Positions 50,916 through 59,995 of a stretch of DNA of 64,000 nucleotides are shown one piece after another. Source of the stretch: Streptomyces sp. DH-12 (GTDB lineage Bacteria > Actinomycetota > Actinomycetes > Streptomycetales > Streptomycetaceae); the NCBI RefSeq assembly GCF_002899455.1, contig NZ_PPFB01000001.1, positions 4,749,001 through 4,813,000 of the forward strand. The letters are read 5' to 3'. Position 1 is the first letter of the stretch. Each line of letters starts with the position of its first letter. Position numbers and translations under genes: made by a program. The notes under the pieces are model-generated. The model had not been told where the DNA came from, did not search any database, and saw only the letters and a list, made by a program, of their open reading frames with translations.

Positions 50916-50940
50916 TGCAAGAGCGGGCCACAATGGGCGG

Positions 50941-52053
50941 GTGAACAGGACGTACGGCGGTGGCATGCGGGGCGCGGGCGGCGGGGCCAACCTCCTGGCC
51001 CTGCGCAGCCACAACACCGCGCTGGTGCTGGACCTGCTGCGCACGGCGGGAGCGGAGGGCATCAGCCGGCTGGAGCTCGCCGAGCGGACCGGGCTCACCC
51101 CGCAGGCGGTCAGCAAGATAACCGCCCGGCTCCGCGAGGAGGGCCTCGCGGCGGAGGCCGGGCGCCGGGCGTCCACGGGCGGCAAGCCGCGCACGGTGCT
51201 GCGGCTGGTCCCGGAGGCGGGCCACGCGGTGGGCGTGCATCTGGACCGCGACGAGCTCCGGGCCGTGCTGGCCGACCTCGACGGCACCGTGGTCGCGCGG
51301 CGGCACGCGCCGCTGGACCTGGGCGCCGGGGCGGAGGCGGTGCTGACACGGGTCGCGTCGGCGGTGGGGGAACTGGGGTCTGAGCTGTCGGGAGGGGGCT
51401 CGCTCCTGGGGGTCGGGGTGGCGCTGCCCGGGCCGCTCGACCACCGGCGGGGAGTGCTGCACCGGGTGACGGGGTTTCCCGAGTGGGACGGGTTTCCGCT
51501 GCGGGACGCCCTGTCCGAGCGGCTGGGGGCGGTGCCCGTGGTCGTGGACAAGGACACCAACGCGGTGGCGCTCGGGCTGGCGGTCGGGGGCGAGGGCGGG
51601 TCCTTCGCCTATCTGCACCTCGGTACGGGACTGGGGGCCGGGCTGGTCGTCGGCGGGAGCGTGCACCGGGGACCGCGGACGGGGGCGGGGGAGTTCGGGC
51701 ACCAGGTGGTGCAGCTCGACGGGCCGCCGTGCGGGTGCGGGGACCGCGGGTGCGTGGAGGCGCTGTGCCTGGCGGCGGTGGCGCGGGGGGAGACGGCGGA
51801 GGCGGCGCGGGTGCTGGGGACCGGCGCGGCGAACCTGGTGGGGCTGCTGGACATCGACCGGGTGCTGGTCGGCGGTCGCACGGTGGAGGGGGCGCCGGAG
51901 GTGTTCGTCCGGGGGGTGCGGGCGGTGCTGGAGGCGCGGGCCCGCAGGACGGGCGAGGAGGGGGTCGCGGTGCGGGTGGTCCCCGGGGAGGGGCGGGTCG
52001 CCGAGGGGGCGGCGCAGTTGGTGCTGGCGCCGGTGTTCGGGCAGGACGGGTAG
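50941..52053 (+). CDS. ROK family transcriptional repressor
   Basis: 370 residues from GTG 50941. N-terminal HTH ISRLELAERTGLTPQAVSKI; the ROK sugar-binding domain includes GVALPGPLDHRRGVL, VVDKDTNAVALGLAVGGEGG and the zinc-coordinating CGCGDRGCVEALC. Such repressors release DNA on binding a sugar. The oxidoreductase product may be the relevant metabolite. GC bias is extreme in the second half. Confidence 0.92.
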   Translation: MNRTYGGGMRGAGGGANLLALRSHNTALVLDLLRTAGAEGISRLELAERTGLTPQAVSKITARLREEGLAAEAGRRASTGGKPRTVLRLVPEAGHAVGVHLDRDELRAVLADLDGTVVARRHAPLDLGAGAEAVLTRVASAVGELGSELSGGGSLLGVGVALPGPLDHRRGVLHRVTGFPEWDGFPLRDALSERLGAVPVVVDKDTNAVALGLAVGGEGGSFAYLHLGTGLGAGLVVGGSVHRGPRTGAGEFGHQVVQLDGPPCGCGDRGCVEALCLAAVARGETAEAARVLGTGAANLVGLLDIDRVLVGGRTVEGAPEVFVRGVRAVLEARARRTGEEGVAVRVVPGEGRVAEGAAQLVLAPVFGQDG

Positions 52054-52313
52054 CCGCGCGGGCGGGGTTCCGGTCAGTACCCGGTGCGGGTGGGGGCCGG
52101 GGGCGCCGCGCGACCCGGCGCTTGCGGGGCGCCTCCCCCGGAGGAGGTGCCCCCAGCGCCCACCCGTGCCCCTGGGGGTACCACCCAGGCCCTTGAGGCA
52201 CTGGGGGAGGCACGGCTGCCCCGGCCGGGGCAGGGGGGACGCCGTTCCCACGGTGATCCCATGCTGTTTAGGCTGGGGCTCACGGCACCGCGTACGGCGA
52301 GGAGATCGCGCAC
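52054..52313. other. Intergenic region with hairpins before HAD gene
   Basis: An inverted repeat GGTGCCCCCAG / CTGGGGGTACC (52146-52182) and a loopless 16-bp palindrome TGCCCCGGCCGGGGCA (52217-52232). A TAGGCT -10-like box lies at 52269. The GC-rich hairpins probably end ROK transcription. Confidence 0.5.
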
Positions 52314-53093
52314 ATGGCAGACCGCAAGCCCATCGAGTCCTGGCTCACCGACATGGACGGGGTGCTGATCCACGAAGGGGTGCCGATTCCCGGGGCCGAC
52401 GCCTTCCTCAAGAAGCTGCGCGAGTCCGGGCGGCCCTTCCTGGTGCTCACCAACAACTCGATCTACACCCCGCGCGACCTGCACGCCCGGCTGCGCCGGA
52501 TGGGGCTCGAGGTGCCGATCGAGAACATCTGGACGTCCGCCCTGGCCACCGCCAAGTTCCTCGACGACCAGCGGCCCGGCGGGTCGGCGTACGTCATCGG
52601 CGAGGCCGGCCTGACCACCGCGCTGCACGACATCGGGTACATCCTCACCGACCACGACCCCGACTACGTGGTCCTCGGCGAGACCCGCACCTACTCGTTC
52701 GAGGCGATGACCAAGGCGGTCCGGCTGATCAACGCCGGGGCCCGTTTCATCTGCACCAACCCCGACGAGACCGGCCCCTCCACCGAGGGCCCGCTCCCGG
52801 CGACCGGCGCGGTGGCCGCGCTCATCACCAAGGCGACCGGCCGGCAGCCCTACTTCGCCGGCAAGCCGAACCCGCTGATGATGCGCACCGGGCTCAACGC
52901 CCTCGGGGCGCACTCGGAGAGCAGCGCGATGATCGGCGACCGGATGGACACCGACGTGCTGGCGGGCATCGAGGCCGGCATGAAGACGTACCTCGTGCTC
53001 ACCGGGCTGACCCGGCCGGAGCAGGTGGAGAACTTCCCGTACCGGCCGTCCAAGGTCGTCGACTCCATCGCGGACATCGTCGACCTGGTCTGA
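52314..53093 (+). CDS. HAD-IIA phosphatase, NagD-like
   Basis: 259 residues. Nucleophile motif SWLTDMDGVLIHEG (DMDGV), motif II VLTNNSIYTPRDL, the capping domain, and the motif III/IV region GKPNPLMMR and MIGDRMDTDVLAGIEAGMKT. Members dephosphorylate nucleotides or sugar phosphates. AGGAGATCG precedes ATG 52314. NagD belongs to the GlcNAc operon in E. coli, but here it is not near nag genes. Confidence 0.92.
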   Translation: MADRKPIESWLTDMDGVLIHEGVPIPGADAFLKKLRESGRPFLVLTNNSIYTPRDLHARLRRMGLEVPIENIWTSALATAKFLDDQRPGGSAYVIGEAGLTTALHDIGYILTDHDPDYVVLGETRTYSFEAMTKAVRLINAGARFICTNPDETGPSTEGPLPATGAVAALITKATGRQPYFAGKPNPLMMRTGLNALGAHSESSAMIGDRMDTDVLAGIEAGMKTYLVLTGLTRPEQVENFPYRPSKVVDSIADIVDLV

Positions 53094-53266
53094 CCTCCCG
53101 GGGTCCCCGAGGTCTCCGAAAACCCCGAAGACCCCCGAGGCCCCCGGAGACCCCCGAAAGGCCCCCCGGCCCCGCATCCCGTTCACCCGCCCGGCCCAAG
53201 GTCGCGCGTATGGGAGTGCGGGGCCGGACCGTGCGCGGGAACCTTCTGAGTGTCTGGAGGTTCACG

Positions 53267-53827
53267 ATGGGTAAGCGGCGACTCGCTCTCTGCGCGGGTG
53301 TCCTGGCCGTCACCGTGTTCGGTCCGGCGGCCCGGGCGGCGGACGCGGCGGACGGCGGGAGCGTCACCGTGCTCCCGGCGGCCCCCGCGCCCGGGGGCGA
53401 CATCGTCCTCAGGGTGACCGGGTGCGACGTGCGCGAGACGGTCGCGCGGTCCCCGGCGCTGGTGTCCGACGCCCGCCTCACCCCCGCCGGGGACGGCCTC
53501 GCGGGCGACGCGCGGGTACGGTCCACGCTCACCGCCGGGACGTACCCGGTGACCGTCGCCTGTGACGGCGCGGAACACAAGGGCACCCTCGAGGTCGCCC
53601 GGAAGCAGGCCCCCGCCGGGGGAGCCGGGCCCTCCGCGCACTCGTCCCCCGTCGCCCCCGTGAACGCCGGAGGCGGCGGCGCCGCGCGTCCCCTCGCCGG
53701 TGGCCGGGAGGAGCACGGGCCCGGCACCGCGCAGACGGTGGTCGCGCTCGCCCTGGCCGGGACCGCCGCCCTCACCGTGCACCGCGCGGCCCGCCGGCAG
53801 GCCCGGCGCGGACGGGGGACGAAGTGA
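53267..53827 (+). CDS. Secreted surface protein preceding class F sortase
   Basis: 186 residues. Signal peptide (LALCAGVLAVTVFGPAARAA), an immunoglobulin-like region with two Cys (VLRVTGCDVRE and VTVACDGAEHKG), a Pro/Ala/Gly-rich linker, and a C-terminal helix (AQTVVALALAGTAALTV) followed by RRQARRGRG. No LPxTG is seen, so it is probably membrane-anchored. TGGAGG precedes ATG 53267. Its TGA overlaps the GTG of the sortase, indicating a functional pair. Confidence 0.82.
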   Translation: MGKRRLALCAGVLAVTVFGPAARAADAADGGSVTVLPAAPAPGGDIVLRVTGCDVRETVARSPALVSDARLTPAGDGLAGDARVRSTLTAGTYPVTVACDGAEHKGTLEVARKQAPAGGAGPSAHSSPVAPVNAGGGGAARPLAGGREEHGPGTAQTVVALALAGTAALTVHRAARRQARRGRGTK

Positions 53828-54480
53828 CCGGCATCGCGCGCGCGACGACGAAGCGGCTGCCCGCCGGGGCGGTCTGGGCGGCGCTGCTGCTCGGGCTGTG
53901 GCTGTGGGGCCAGGGGCTCACCGAGGTGCCCGCCGGATCGGCCGGGCCCGCCACCGGCGACATGGCGGCGGCCGGACGTCCGCCCCTGACCGACCTGCCC
54001 ACCGTCCACCGGCCGCTGAAGGCCGCCGAGCCGCTCACCCTCCACATCCCCGGCCTGGAGCTGCGCGCCCCGGTCGTCGCCCGCGGCCTGGACGAGCGCG
54101 GCGCCCCCGACCCGCCGCCGCTCGACCGTGCGGGCGAGGTCGGCTGGTACGCGGCCGGAACCGCCCCCGGCGCGGAGGGCGCCGCGCTGATGGTCGGGCA
54201 CGTCGACTCCCGGACCCGGCCCGCCGTCTTCCACCGGCTGGACACGCTGGAGCCCGGCCAGGAGATCCGGGTGGCCCGCGGGGACGGCACGGTCGCCGAG
54301 TTCACCGTCGAGGACGTCCGCGTGCTCGACCGGGACGGCTTCGACGCCCAGGAGGCGTACGGCCCGCGCCACGAGGGGCGCGCCGAGCTCCGGCTGATCA
54401 CCTGCGGCGGCGCCTTCGACCGCGCGACCGGCGCCTACGAGGCCAACGTGGTGGTCTCCGCGTACCTCACCGACGCCTGA
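53824..54480 (+). CDS. Class F sortase
   Basis: 218 residues from GTG 53824. One N-terminal anchor helix (AGAVWAALLLGLWLWGQGL), then the sortase barrel. Catalytic His in ALMVGHVDSRT, Cys in LRLITCGGAFD, and downstream Arg in FDRATGAYEANVVV. Class F sortases are actinobacterial housekeeping-type or specialised enzymes. The preceding gene may encode its partner. A 13-bp hairpin (54509-54544) follows. Confidence 0.9.
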   Translation: MTGIARATTKRLPAGAVWAALLLGLWLWGQGLTEVPAGSAGPATGDMAAAGRPPLTDLPTVHRPLKAAEPLTLHIPGLELRAPVVARGLDERGAPDPPPLDRAGEVGWYAAGTAPGAEGAALMVGHVDSRTRPAVFHRLDTLEPGQEIRVARGDGTVAEFTVEDVRVLDRDGFDAQEAYGPRHEGRAELRLITCGGAFDRATGAYEANVVVSAYLTDA

Positions 54481-54906
54481 GCTCCAGGAGCGGCCCGCCG
54501 CGCCCGGCCCGGCCGACGGCCTGCTCCCGGGGGCCGTCGGCCGGACCGGTCCTCGACCGCGCGGCGCACGGGCCGCGGGAGGGTGGCCCGGCGGGACGCG
54601 CGGGAGGTCCACAGAAGACGCGCGGGTGCACCGGCCTGGCCGCCGGCCGGCCGGTGCGTCCGACTCTAGGGGGAAAGCCGGGCCCGGCCAGAGGCCGGAT
54701 CTCGTCACGTCCCGCACCGGTCGCGTTCCGTGGCCGGCGCAGGTGGACGTGGATCCGGCCACGCGCGGCGGCACGGCGGCGCGTCCGCCCGGCACCCGCT
54801 GCAACGGGGCGTGGACAGGCGGGACTCGGCCGTCCTGGCACCGGAGCGCGGTGTGCCAGGATTGGGGCTCGGAAGACGTGGAGCAAGCGCGCCCAAGGGG
54901 GGTTGG
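54481..54906 (+). other. Intergenic region between sortase and GH6 genes
   Basis: 426 bp. Starts with a terminator hairpin (54509-54521/54532-54544, CCGGCCGACGGCC arms). The rest is GC-rich with no recognised element; the GH6 promoter must be in it. Confidence 0.45.
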
Positions 54907-55941
54907 ATGTACGGCAGCAGGGGGGTCGGGGCGTTCGCCGGGAGGCGGGCGTCCGCGGCGGTGCTGGGGGCGGCGCTGCTGCTCGCGGGATGTTCCTCCG
55001 GGGGTGACGACGACAAGGAGGAGGGCTCGGCCGGCGCTGTCGTCACGCAGCAGCCGAAGGAGGCGGCCCCCTTCTGGGTCAACCCGGACGGCCTCGCGGT
55101 GCGCAAGGTCGCCGAGCTGCGCGAGGACGGCAGGAAGACCGAGGCGGAGCAGCTCCGCAAGATAGCCGAGCAGCCCGTCGCGGAGTGGATCAACCCCGAG
55201 AACCCCGAGGAGCAGGCCCGGGAGCTCACCGAGGCCGCCGACGAGGCCGGCCGCCGGGCGGTGCTGGTCCTCTACAACATCCCGCACCGCGACTGCGGCC
55301 AGTACTCGCAGGGCGGCGCCCCCGACGGCGACGCCTACCGGGACTTCGTCGACGCGGTGGCCGAGGGCATCGGGGACCGCCCGGCGACGGTGGTGCTGGA
55401 GCCGGACGCGGTGCTGCACCTGGTCGACGGCTGCACCCCGCAGGAGTACCACGAGGAGCGCTACGACCTCCTCAAGGGCGCCGTCGCCGAGCTCAAGGGC
55501 CTGAAGGACACCAAGGTGTACCTGGACGCGGGCAACGCGGGCTGGGGCGACCCCGACCAGATCCACGAGCCGCTGAAGTGGGCCGGCATCGGCCAGGCCG
55601 ACGGCTTCGCGGTGAACGTCTCGAACTTCTACACCACCGAGGCCTCCATCGCGTACGGCAAGAAGCTGTCCGCGAAGGTCGGCGGGAAGCACTTCGTCAT
55701 CGACACCAGCCGCAACGGCAACGGCCCCTACACCGGGGGCGACGCCGAGGAACGCTGGTGCAACCCGCCCGGCCGGGCGCTCGGCGAGACCCCGACGACC
55801 CGCACGGCCGACCCGCTCGTCGACGCCTACCTGTGGATCAAGCGCCCGGGAGAGTCGGACGGCGAGTGCAAGGGCGGCCCGAAGGCCGGCGAGTGGTGGG
55901 AGGAGTACGCCCTGGACCTCGCCCGCGGCACGGCCGGCTGA
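54907..55941 (+). CDS. cslZ: Lipoprotein glycoside hydrolase family 6 (CslZ-like)
   Basis: 344 residues. Signal with lipobox LLLAGC near residue 31. The GH6 catalytic domain shows VLYNIPHRDCGQYSQGGAPD, VVLEPDAVLHLV, YLDAGNAGWG, and VIDTSRNGNGP, and the tail RWCNPPGRALGE. GH6 enzymes cleave beta-1,4-glucans with inversion. It stands convergently next to glxA/cslA, matching the tip-glucan locus where a GH6 enzyme is thought to process the polymer. ATG 54907 has AAGGGGGG upstream. Confidence 0.9.
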   Translation: MYGSRGVGAFAGRRASAAVLGAALLLAGCSSGGDDDKEEGSAGAVVTQQPKEAAPFWVNPDGLAVRKVAELREDGRKTEAEQLRKIAEQPVAEWINPENPEEQARELTEAADEAGRRAVLVLYNIPHRDCGQYSQGGAPDGDAYRDFVDAVAEGIGDRPATVVLEPDAVLHLVDGCTPQEYHEERYDLLKGAVAELKGLKDTKVYLDAGNAGWGDPDQIHEPLKWAGIGQADGFAVNVSNFYTTEASIAYGKKLSAKVGGKHFVIDTSRNGNGPYTGGDAEERWCNPPGRALGETPTTRTADPLVDAYLWIKRPGESDGECKGGPKAGEWWEEYALDLARGTAG

Positions 55942-55966
55942 CGCGGCCGGCGGGACCGGGACGCGA

Positions 55967-55999
55967 AGGGGGCGCCGTGCGGTCCGCACGGCGCCCCCT
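55967..55999. terminator. Bidirectional terminator between GH6 gene and glxA
   Basis: 14-bp perfect arms AGGGGGCGCCGTGC and complement around GGTCC, between convergent genes. Confidence 0.82.
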
Positions 56000-56024
56000 G
56001 TCACCCGGCTCGCGGTCGGGCGCG

Positions 56025-57965
56025 CTACGGCACCTGCACCCACTGGGCCTTGCTGGGCGTGCCGTCGCCGTCGGTGACGAACAGCATGTACCAGCCGGAC
56101 TGGACCAGGTTCTTGTTCTTCGGCACGGTCACCGTGACCTTGTCACCGTCGGTGGTGAAGTCCAGGGCGATCGAGCGCTGGTCCACGTCGGTGACGTGGG
56201 TGGTGGCGCTCGGCCGGATCAGCCGCGCCTTCTTGACCGACGCGGCGTCCGCGGAGGTGAACGTGCCGGACGCGCCGCGCTCGATCGTCTGCGGCCCGCC
56301 GGAGAGGTCGGGCTGCCCCTCGTCGCCGTACAGGTACGGCGGCGTGTAGATCTCGATGCGCTGCTCGAACTCGCCCGGCTTGGTGTTGGCCTTGTCGGCG
56401 AAGAGCGAGTCCGAGCCGAAGAACATCACGCGGCCGTCGGGCAGCAGGAGCGAGCCCGCATGGTAGTTGCGGCCCACCAGCGGGTCGGCGACCCGCCGCA
56501 GCTCGTTCTTCTCCGTGTCGTAGATCCGCGCCTCGAGGATGTCGGAGTCGCTGCGGCCGCGGTAGTCCTCCGAGCCGCCGGAGATCAGCACCTCGTCGTT
56601 CGGCAGGATCGACGCCTGCGGGTAGCGGGTGCCCTTGTCCAGCGACGGCCCGTCCACGAACCGCGGGTCGTCGGCCTTCAGGTCGACGATCCGGGTCTTC
56701 TCACTGGACCGCTGGGACTCGCCGACCCCGCCGCCGCCGATGACCATGTACCTCTCGTCCTGGGCGGGCGGCAGCAGCACCGTGTTGGACGTCTCCATCA
56801 GGTCGGGGTCGCTCAGCCCGGGGACCTTCTTGAACGTGTTGGTCTCCACGTCCCAGACGCCCGGGTCACGGCCGACGTCGTCCGGCCCGTACCCCGCGTT
56901 CGACCCCGAGTAGAAGATCTTGCCGTTCTGCATCAGGAACAGCGCCGGGTACGTCGGGAACTGCCGGACCTTGTCGGTGTACTCCCACTCCTTGGTCTCC
57001 GGGTCGTAGATCTCGTTCTTGCCCGGGACCAGCTGGCCGATGTCGTCGAGGCCGGAGACGCTGAGGATCCTGCCGTCGCTCAGGGTGGTGAGCGTCGGGT
57101 ACCAGCGGGCCTCCTTCATCGGGTCGACCTTGATGTACTTCTCGGCGACCGGGTCGAACTCGTAGGCGTCCCGGATGCCCTGGAAGTCCTTCTTGTCCAG
57201 GGCGAGTTTCTCGGCGATGCCGTACGTGTTGCGCGCGTCGGCGCCGGTGAGGCCGTGCACCTCGTAGTTGTCCTGCGTGCCGGTCTCGTACGCGGCGCCC
57301 TCCTTCTGCGCCTCGACGTAGATACGGCCCACCCCCGGGGTGGTGCCGAGGAACTCGCCCGTCTCCGGGTCGAACTCCTTCTCGGCGCGCGGCACGAGCA
57401 CCGGGTCCTTCGAGACGAAGGTCTTGCCGTTCTCCTTGCCGGTGAACTTCGTTCCCGCGGGCAGGGTGATCGGCTTGTCCGGGTTCTCGTTGTGGACGAG
57501 CATCAGGCCGCCGGCCTTCTTCACGTCGCCCTTGAGCTTCTCGTACCGCTTGGTGCCGCCCGCGATCAGCAGATTGCCGTTGGCGAGCTGTGTGTGGCCG
57601 GTGCAGAACAGGTCGGTGGGCGTCGGCACCTTCTTGACGGTCCCCTTGACCGGGTCCCAGATCCGGGTGTCGTACTTCTTCGCGTCGAAGTTGTCCTGGT
57701 CGTTGCCCGATCCCGCGACGAGCAGCACCTTGCCGGTGCGCAGCAGCGCCGCGTGGATGGTGTTCTGCCGGTACTCCTCGGGGAAATCGATGATCTCCCA
57801 CTTGCCGTTCGCGGCCTTGTACTCCGGCTGGTTGATCTTGTACTGGTGGTATTTCTCCGTCCCGAAGCGGTACAGCCACGGGCCGTTCATCCCGGCCAGC
57901 GCGAGCACCACCACCGTGCCTATCGCGATCCGACGGGCGCGACGGCGGCCTGCACGGTCAGTCAT
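56025..57965 (-). CDS. glxA: Mononuclear copper radical oxidase GlxA
   Basis: 646 residues. One N-terminal anchor helix (IAIGTVVVLALAGMNGPW). By counting, Cys121 in DLFCTGHTQL and Tyr289 with Trp288 in KEARWYPTLTTLSDG form the expected Cys-Tyr cofactor of galactose-oxidase-like enzymes. Tyr-His in VGRNYHAGSLLLPDGRVM and a further His in TTHVTDVDQRS supply the remaining copper ligands. In Streptomyces it acts with CslA on a surface glucan at hyphal tips. Its ATG overlaps the cslA stop (ATGA), so cslA and glxA are one operon. Confidence 0.95.
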   Translation of the reverse strand: MTDRAGRRRARRIAIGTVVVLALAGMNGPWLYRFGTEKYHQYKINQPEYKAANGKWEIIDFPEEYRQNTIHAALLRTGKVLLVAGSGNDQDNFDAKKYDTRIWDPVKGTVKKVPTPTDLFCTGHTQLANGNLLIAGGTKRYEKLKGDVKKAGGLMLVHNENPDKPITLPAGTKFTGKENGKTFVSKDPVLVPRAEKEFDPETGEFLGTTPGVGRIYVEAQKEGAAYETGTQDNYEVHGLTGADARNTYGIAEKLALDKKDFQGIRDAYEFDPVAEKYIKVDPMKEARWYPTLTTLSDGRILSVSGLDDIGQLVPGKNEIYDPETKEWEYTDKVRQFPTYPALFLMQNGKIFYSGSNAGYGPDDVGRDPGVWDVETNTFKKVPGLSDPDLMETSNTVLLPPAQDERYMVIGGGGVGESQRSSEKTRIVDLKADDPRFVDGPSLDKGTRYPQASILPNDEVLISGGSEDYRGRSDSDILEARIYDTEKNELRRVADPLVGRNYHAGSLLLPDGRVMFFGSDSLFADKANTKPGEFEQRIEIYTPPYLYGDEGQPDLSGGPQTIERGASGTFTSADAASVKKARLIRPSATTHVTDVDQRSIALDFTTDGDKVTVTVPKNKNLVQSGWYMLFVTDGDGTPSKAQWVQVP

Positions 57966-59995
57966 TCCTTACGTCCCCCAAGTCCACCAAGGGCGATCTG
58001 CATGGTCTGGTCGTCACCGGGGTTGCCGCCCCCGGGCCCTCCCGGCCCTTCGGGGCCCCCTGGTCCGCCCGGTGCGCCGTGGGAGCCGGCCCACCGGGGC
58101 CGGGGCTGCGGCTGGTGCGGGGCGTGCTGCTGCGGCATCCGCACGCCGTCGGCGGGGGGCGCGCTCTCGTGCTGCTGCCCCGCCGCGTGCGCACCGGGCT
58201 TCTTCCGGTCCCGCCGCATGCCGTGGCGCCAGGCGAACATCGGCGCCGCGGTGATGAGCAGGGCGAAGGTGGCCCAGACGACCATCGCCGGGTGGGAGTT
58301 CCCGAAGGCGAAGCCCGCGGCGATGGAGCCACCGAAGATCAGGATGAAGTACCAGTGGTACCGGAAGGTGCCGAACCAGGTGTCCGGGCTGGCCGAGTCG
58401 CCCTTCGGGGTGACCACGAACTTGCTCTTGCGGCGCAGCACCGAGTCGATCAGCGCCTTCGCGTACAGCGGGGCCGACAGCGCGGACATCACCATGCCGG
58501 CCACACCGCCGGAGCCCTCCGGCTCGTGCGGCGAGACGTTGTGGCGGCGGTTCCAGACGTACAGGCCGATCTGCAGCGCGGAGGCGTTGCCGTAGAGCAT
58601 CAGCCAGACGGCCGGGTCGATGTTCACACCCGAGGCGCCCAGGCCCAGGAACAGCGCGCAGCTCAGCGCCGCGAGGATCCAGTTCAGGGCGGACATCGGG
58701 TAGAAGATGATCATCATCGTGTAGTTGAAGAGCTTGCTCGGCGGGAGCGAGTACCAGCCCTTCCAGTACTGCTTGAGGATCGTCTCGTACGTGCCGCGCG
58801 ACCAGCGCATCTGCTGGGTGAAGAAGTCGGTCCAGGCGTTGGGGCCCTCACCGACCGCGAGCACGTCCGGGGTGTAGACCGAGCGCCACTTCCGTCCGGT
58901 CTCCGGGTTCTTGGCGCGGTGCATCTCGAACCCGGTCGCCATGTCCTCGGTGATCGAGTCGTACAGGCCGCCGATCTGCTTCAGCGCCTTGATGCGCACG
59001 GCGTTGGAGGTGCCCACGAACATGGGCGAGCCGTAGCGGTTGCCGGCGCGCTGGATCAGCGCGTGGAAGAGGAACTGCTGGGACTCGGCGGCCTTGGTGA
59101 CGAAGTTGTCGTAGTTGCCGTAGACCTGCGGGCCGATGACGAAGCCGACGTCCGGGTCGCGGAAGAAGCCGAGCATCCGCTCCAGGTAGTTCGGCAGCGG
59201 CACGTGGTCGGTGTCCACCGAGGCGAAGAAGTCGTAGTGGTCGCCGTGCGCGTCCAGCCAGGCGTTGTAGTTGCCGTGCTTGGTCTTGGCGCGGTGCGGG
59301 CCCTTGGGCTGGTTCCACTTCGCGACGCCCTTGCGGGAGAAGTGGTGCACGCCGAGGCGCTCGCAGACCGCCTTCACCTCGGGGTCGTCGCCCTCGTCGA
59401 GCAGCCACACGTGCATCAGGCCCCGGTGGCGGATCCTCACCGCCGCCTCCAGGGTCTTCGTCACCATCTCCAGCGGCTCCTTGCCGGGCACGAAGGAGGT
59501 GAGGAAGGCCACCCGGGTGCCGGTCTCGGGCACCACCGGGACCGGGTCGCGGGCGACGAGCGTGGCGTGCGCGTTCGACACCACGTTCATGCAGCGGAAG
59601 AGCTCGATCAGACCGATCGACACCAGCATCACGACGTCGAGGGCGGGCAGCCACTCGAACGCCGGGTAGTCGCGCTCCGTCCAGTGCGAGGGCTGGAGCA
59701 GCCACACCAGCAGCACGAGCGACAGCACGGGGGCGGCCAGCAGCATCAGCACGATGCGGATGCGGTGCGGCTCCTGCGAGATCAGCGAGCGGTACTGGAC
59801 CGTGTACGGCTTGTTCGGGTCGGGCTGGGTGAGGGGACCCGCGAGGCGGCTGTAGTGCTCGTAGTCGTATCTGGGCAGCGCTTTCTTGATCCGGTGGAAC
59901 GTACCGGTGTTCCAGTTCCGGTGGCCGGGCACCCTGAGCTGGGTGGTCTGGGACGGGTCGTCGTCCCGGTGGGCGCCCGTCGGCGTCGGCGTCAT
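57962..59995 (-). CDS. cslA: Cellulose-synthase-like glycosyltransferase CslA (GT2)
   Basis: 677 residues. About seven membrane helices; the GT2 domain has LLDEGDDPEVKAVCERLGVH, the DxD site FFASVDTDHVPLPNYLERM, DSITEDMATGFEMH (TED), and QQMRWSRGTYE (QxxRW). It extrudes a beta-glucan. The C-terminal 80 residues are a Pro/Gly/His-rich disordered tail. It starts the operon, so the promoter lies in the long region to its right. The locus is known to support hyphal tip growth and morphology. Confidence 0.95.
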   Translation of the reverse strand: MTPTPTGAHRDDDPSQTTQLRVPGHRNWNTGTFHRIKKALPRYDYEHYSRLAGPLTQPDPNKPYTVQYRSLISQEPHRIRIVLMLLAAPVLSLVLLVWLLQPSHWTERDYPAFEWLPALDVVMLVSIGLIELFRCMNVVSNAHATLVARDPVPVVPETGTRVAFLTSFVPGKEPLEMVTKTLEAAVRIRHRGLMHVWLLDEGDDPEVKAVCERLGVHHFSRKGVAKWNQPKGPHRAKTKHGNYNAWLDAHGDHYDFFASVDTDHVPLPNYLERMLGFFRDPDVGFVIGPQVYGNYDNFVTKAAESQQFLFHALIQRAGNRYGSPMFVGTSNAVRIKALKQIGGLYDSITEDMATGFEMHRAKNPETGRKWRSVYTPDVLAVGEGPNAWTDFFTQQMRWSRGTYETILKQYWKGWYSLPPSKLFNYTMMIIFYPMSALNWILAALSCALFLGLGASGVNIDPAVWLMLYGNASALQIGLYVWNRRHNVSPHEPEGSGGVAGMVMSALSAPLYAKALIDSVLRRKSKFVVTPKGDSASPDTWFGTFRYHWYFILIFGGSIAAGFAFGNSHPAMVVWATFALLITAAPMFAWRHGMRRDRKKPGAHAAGQQHESAPPADGVRMPQQHAPHQPQPRPRWAGSHGAPGGPGGPEGPGGPGGGNPGDDQTMQIALGGLGGRKE

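Noticed and set aside
52217..52232. Loopless palindrome TGCCCCGGCCGGGGCA as operator
   Set aside because: Pure G/C palindromes are frequent by chance here; more likely part of a terminator zone.
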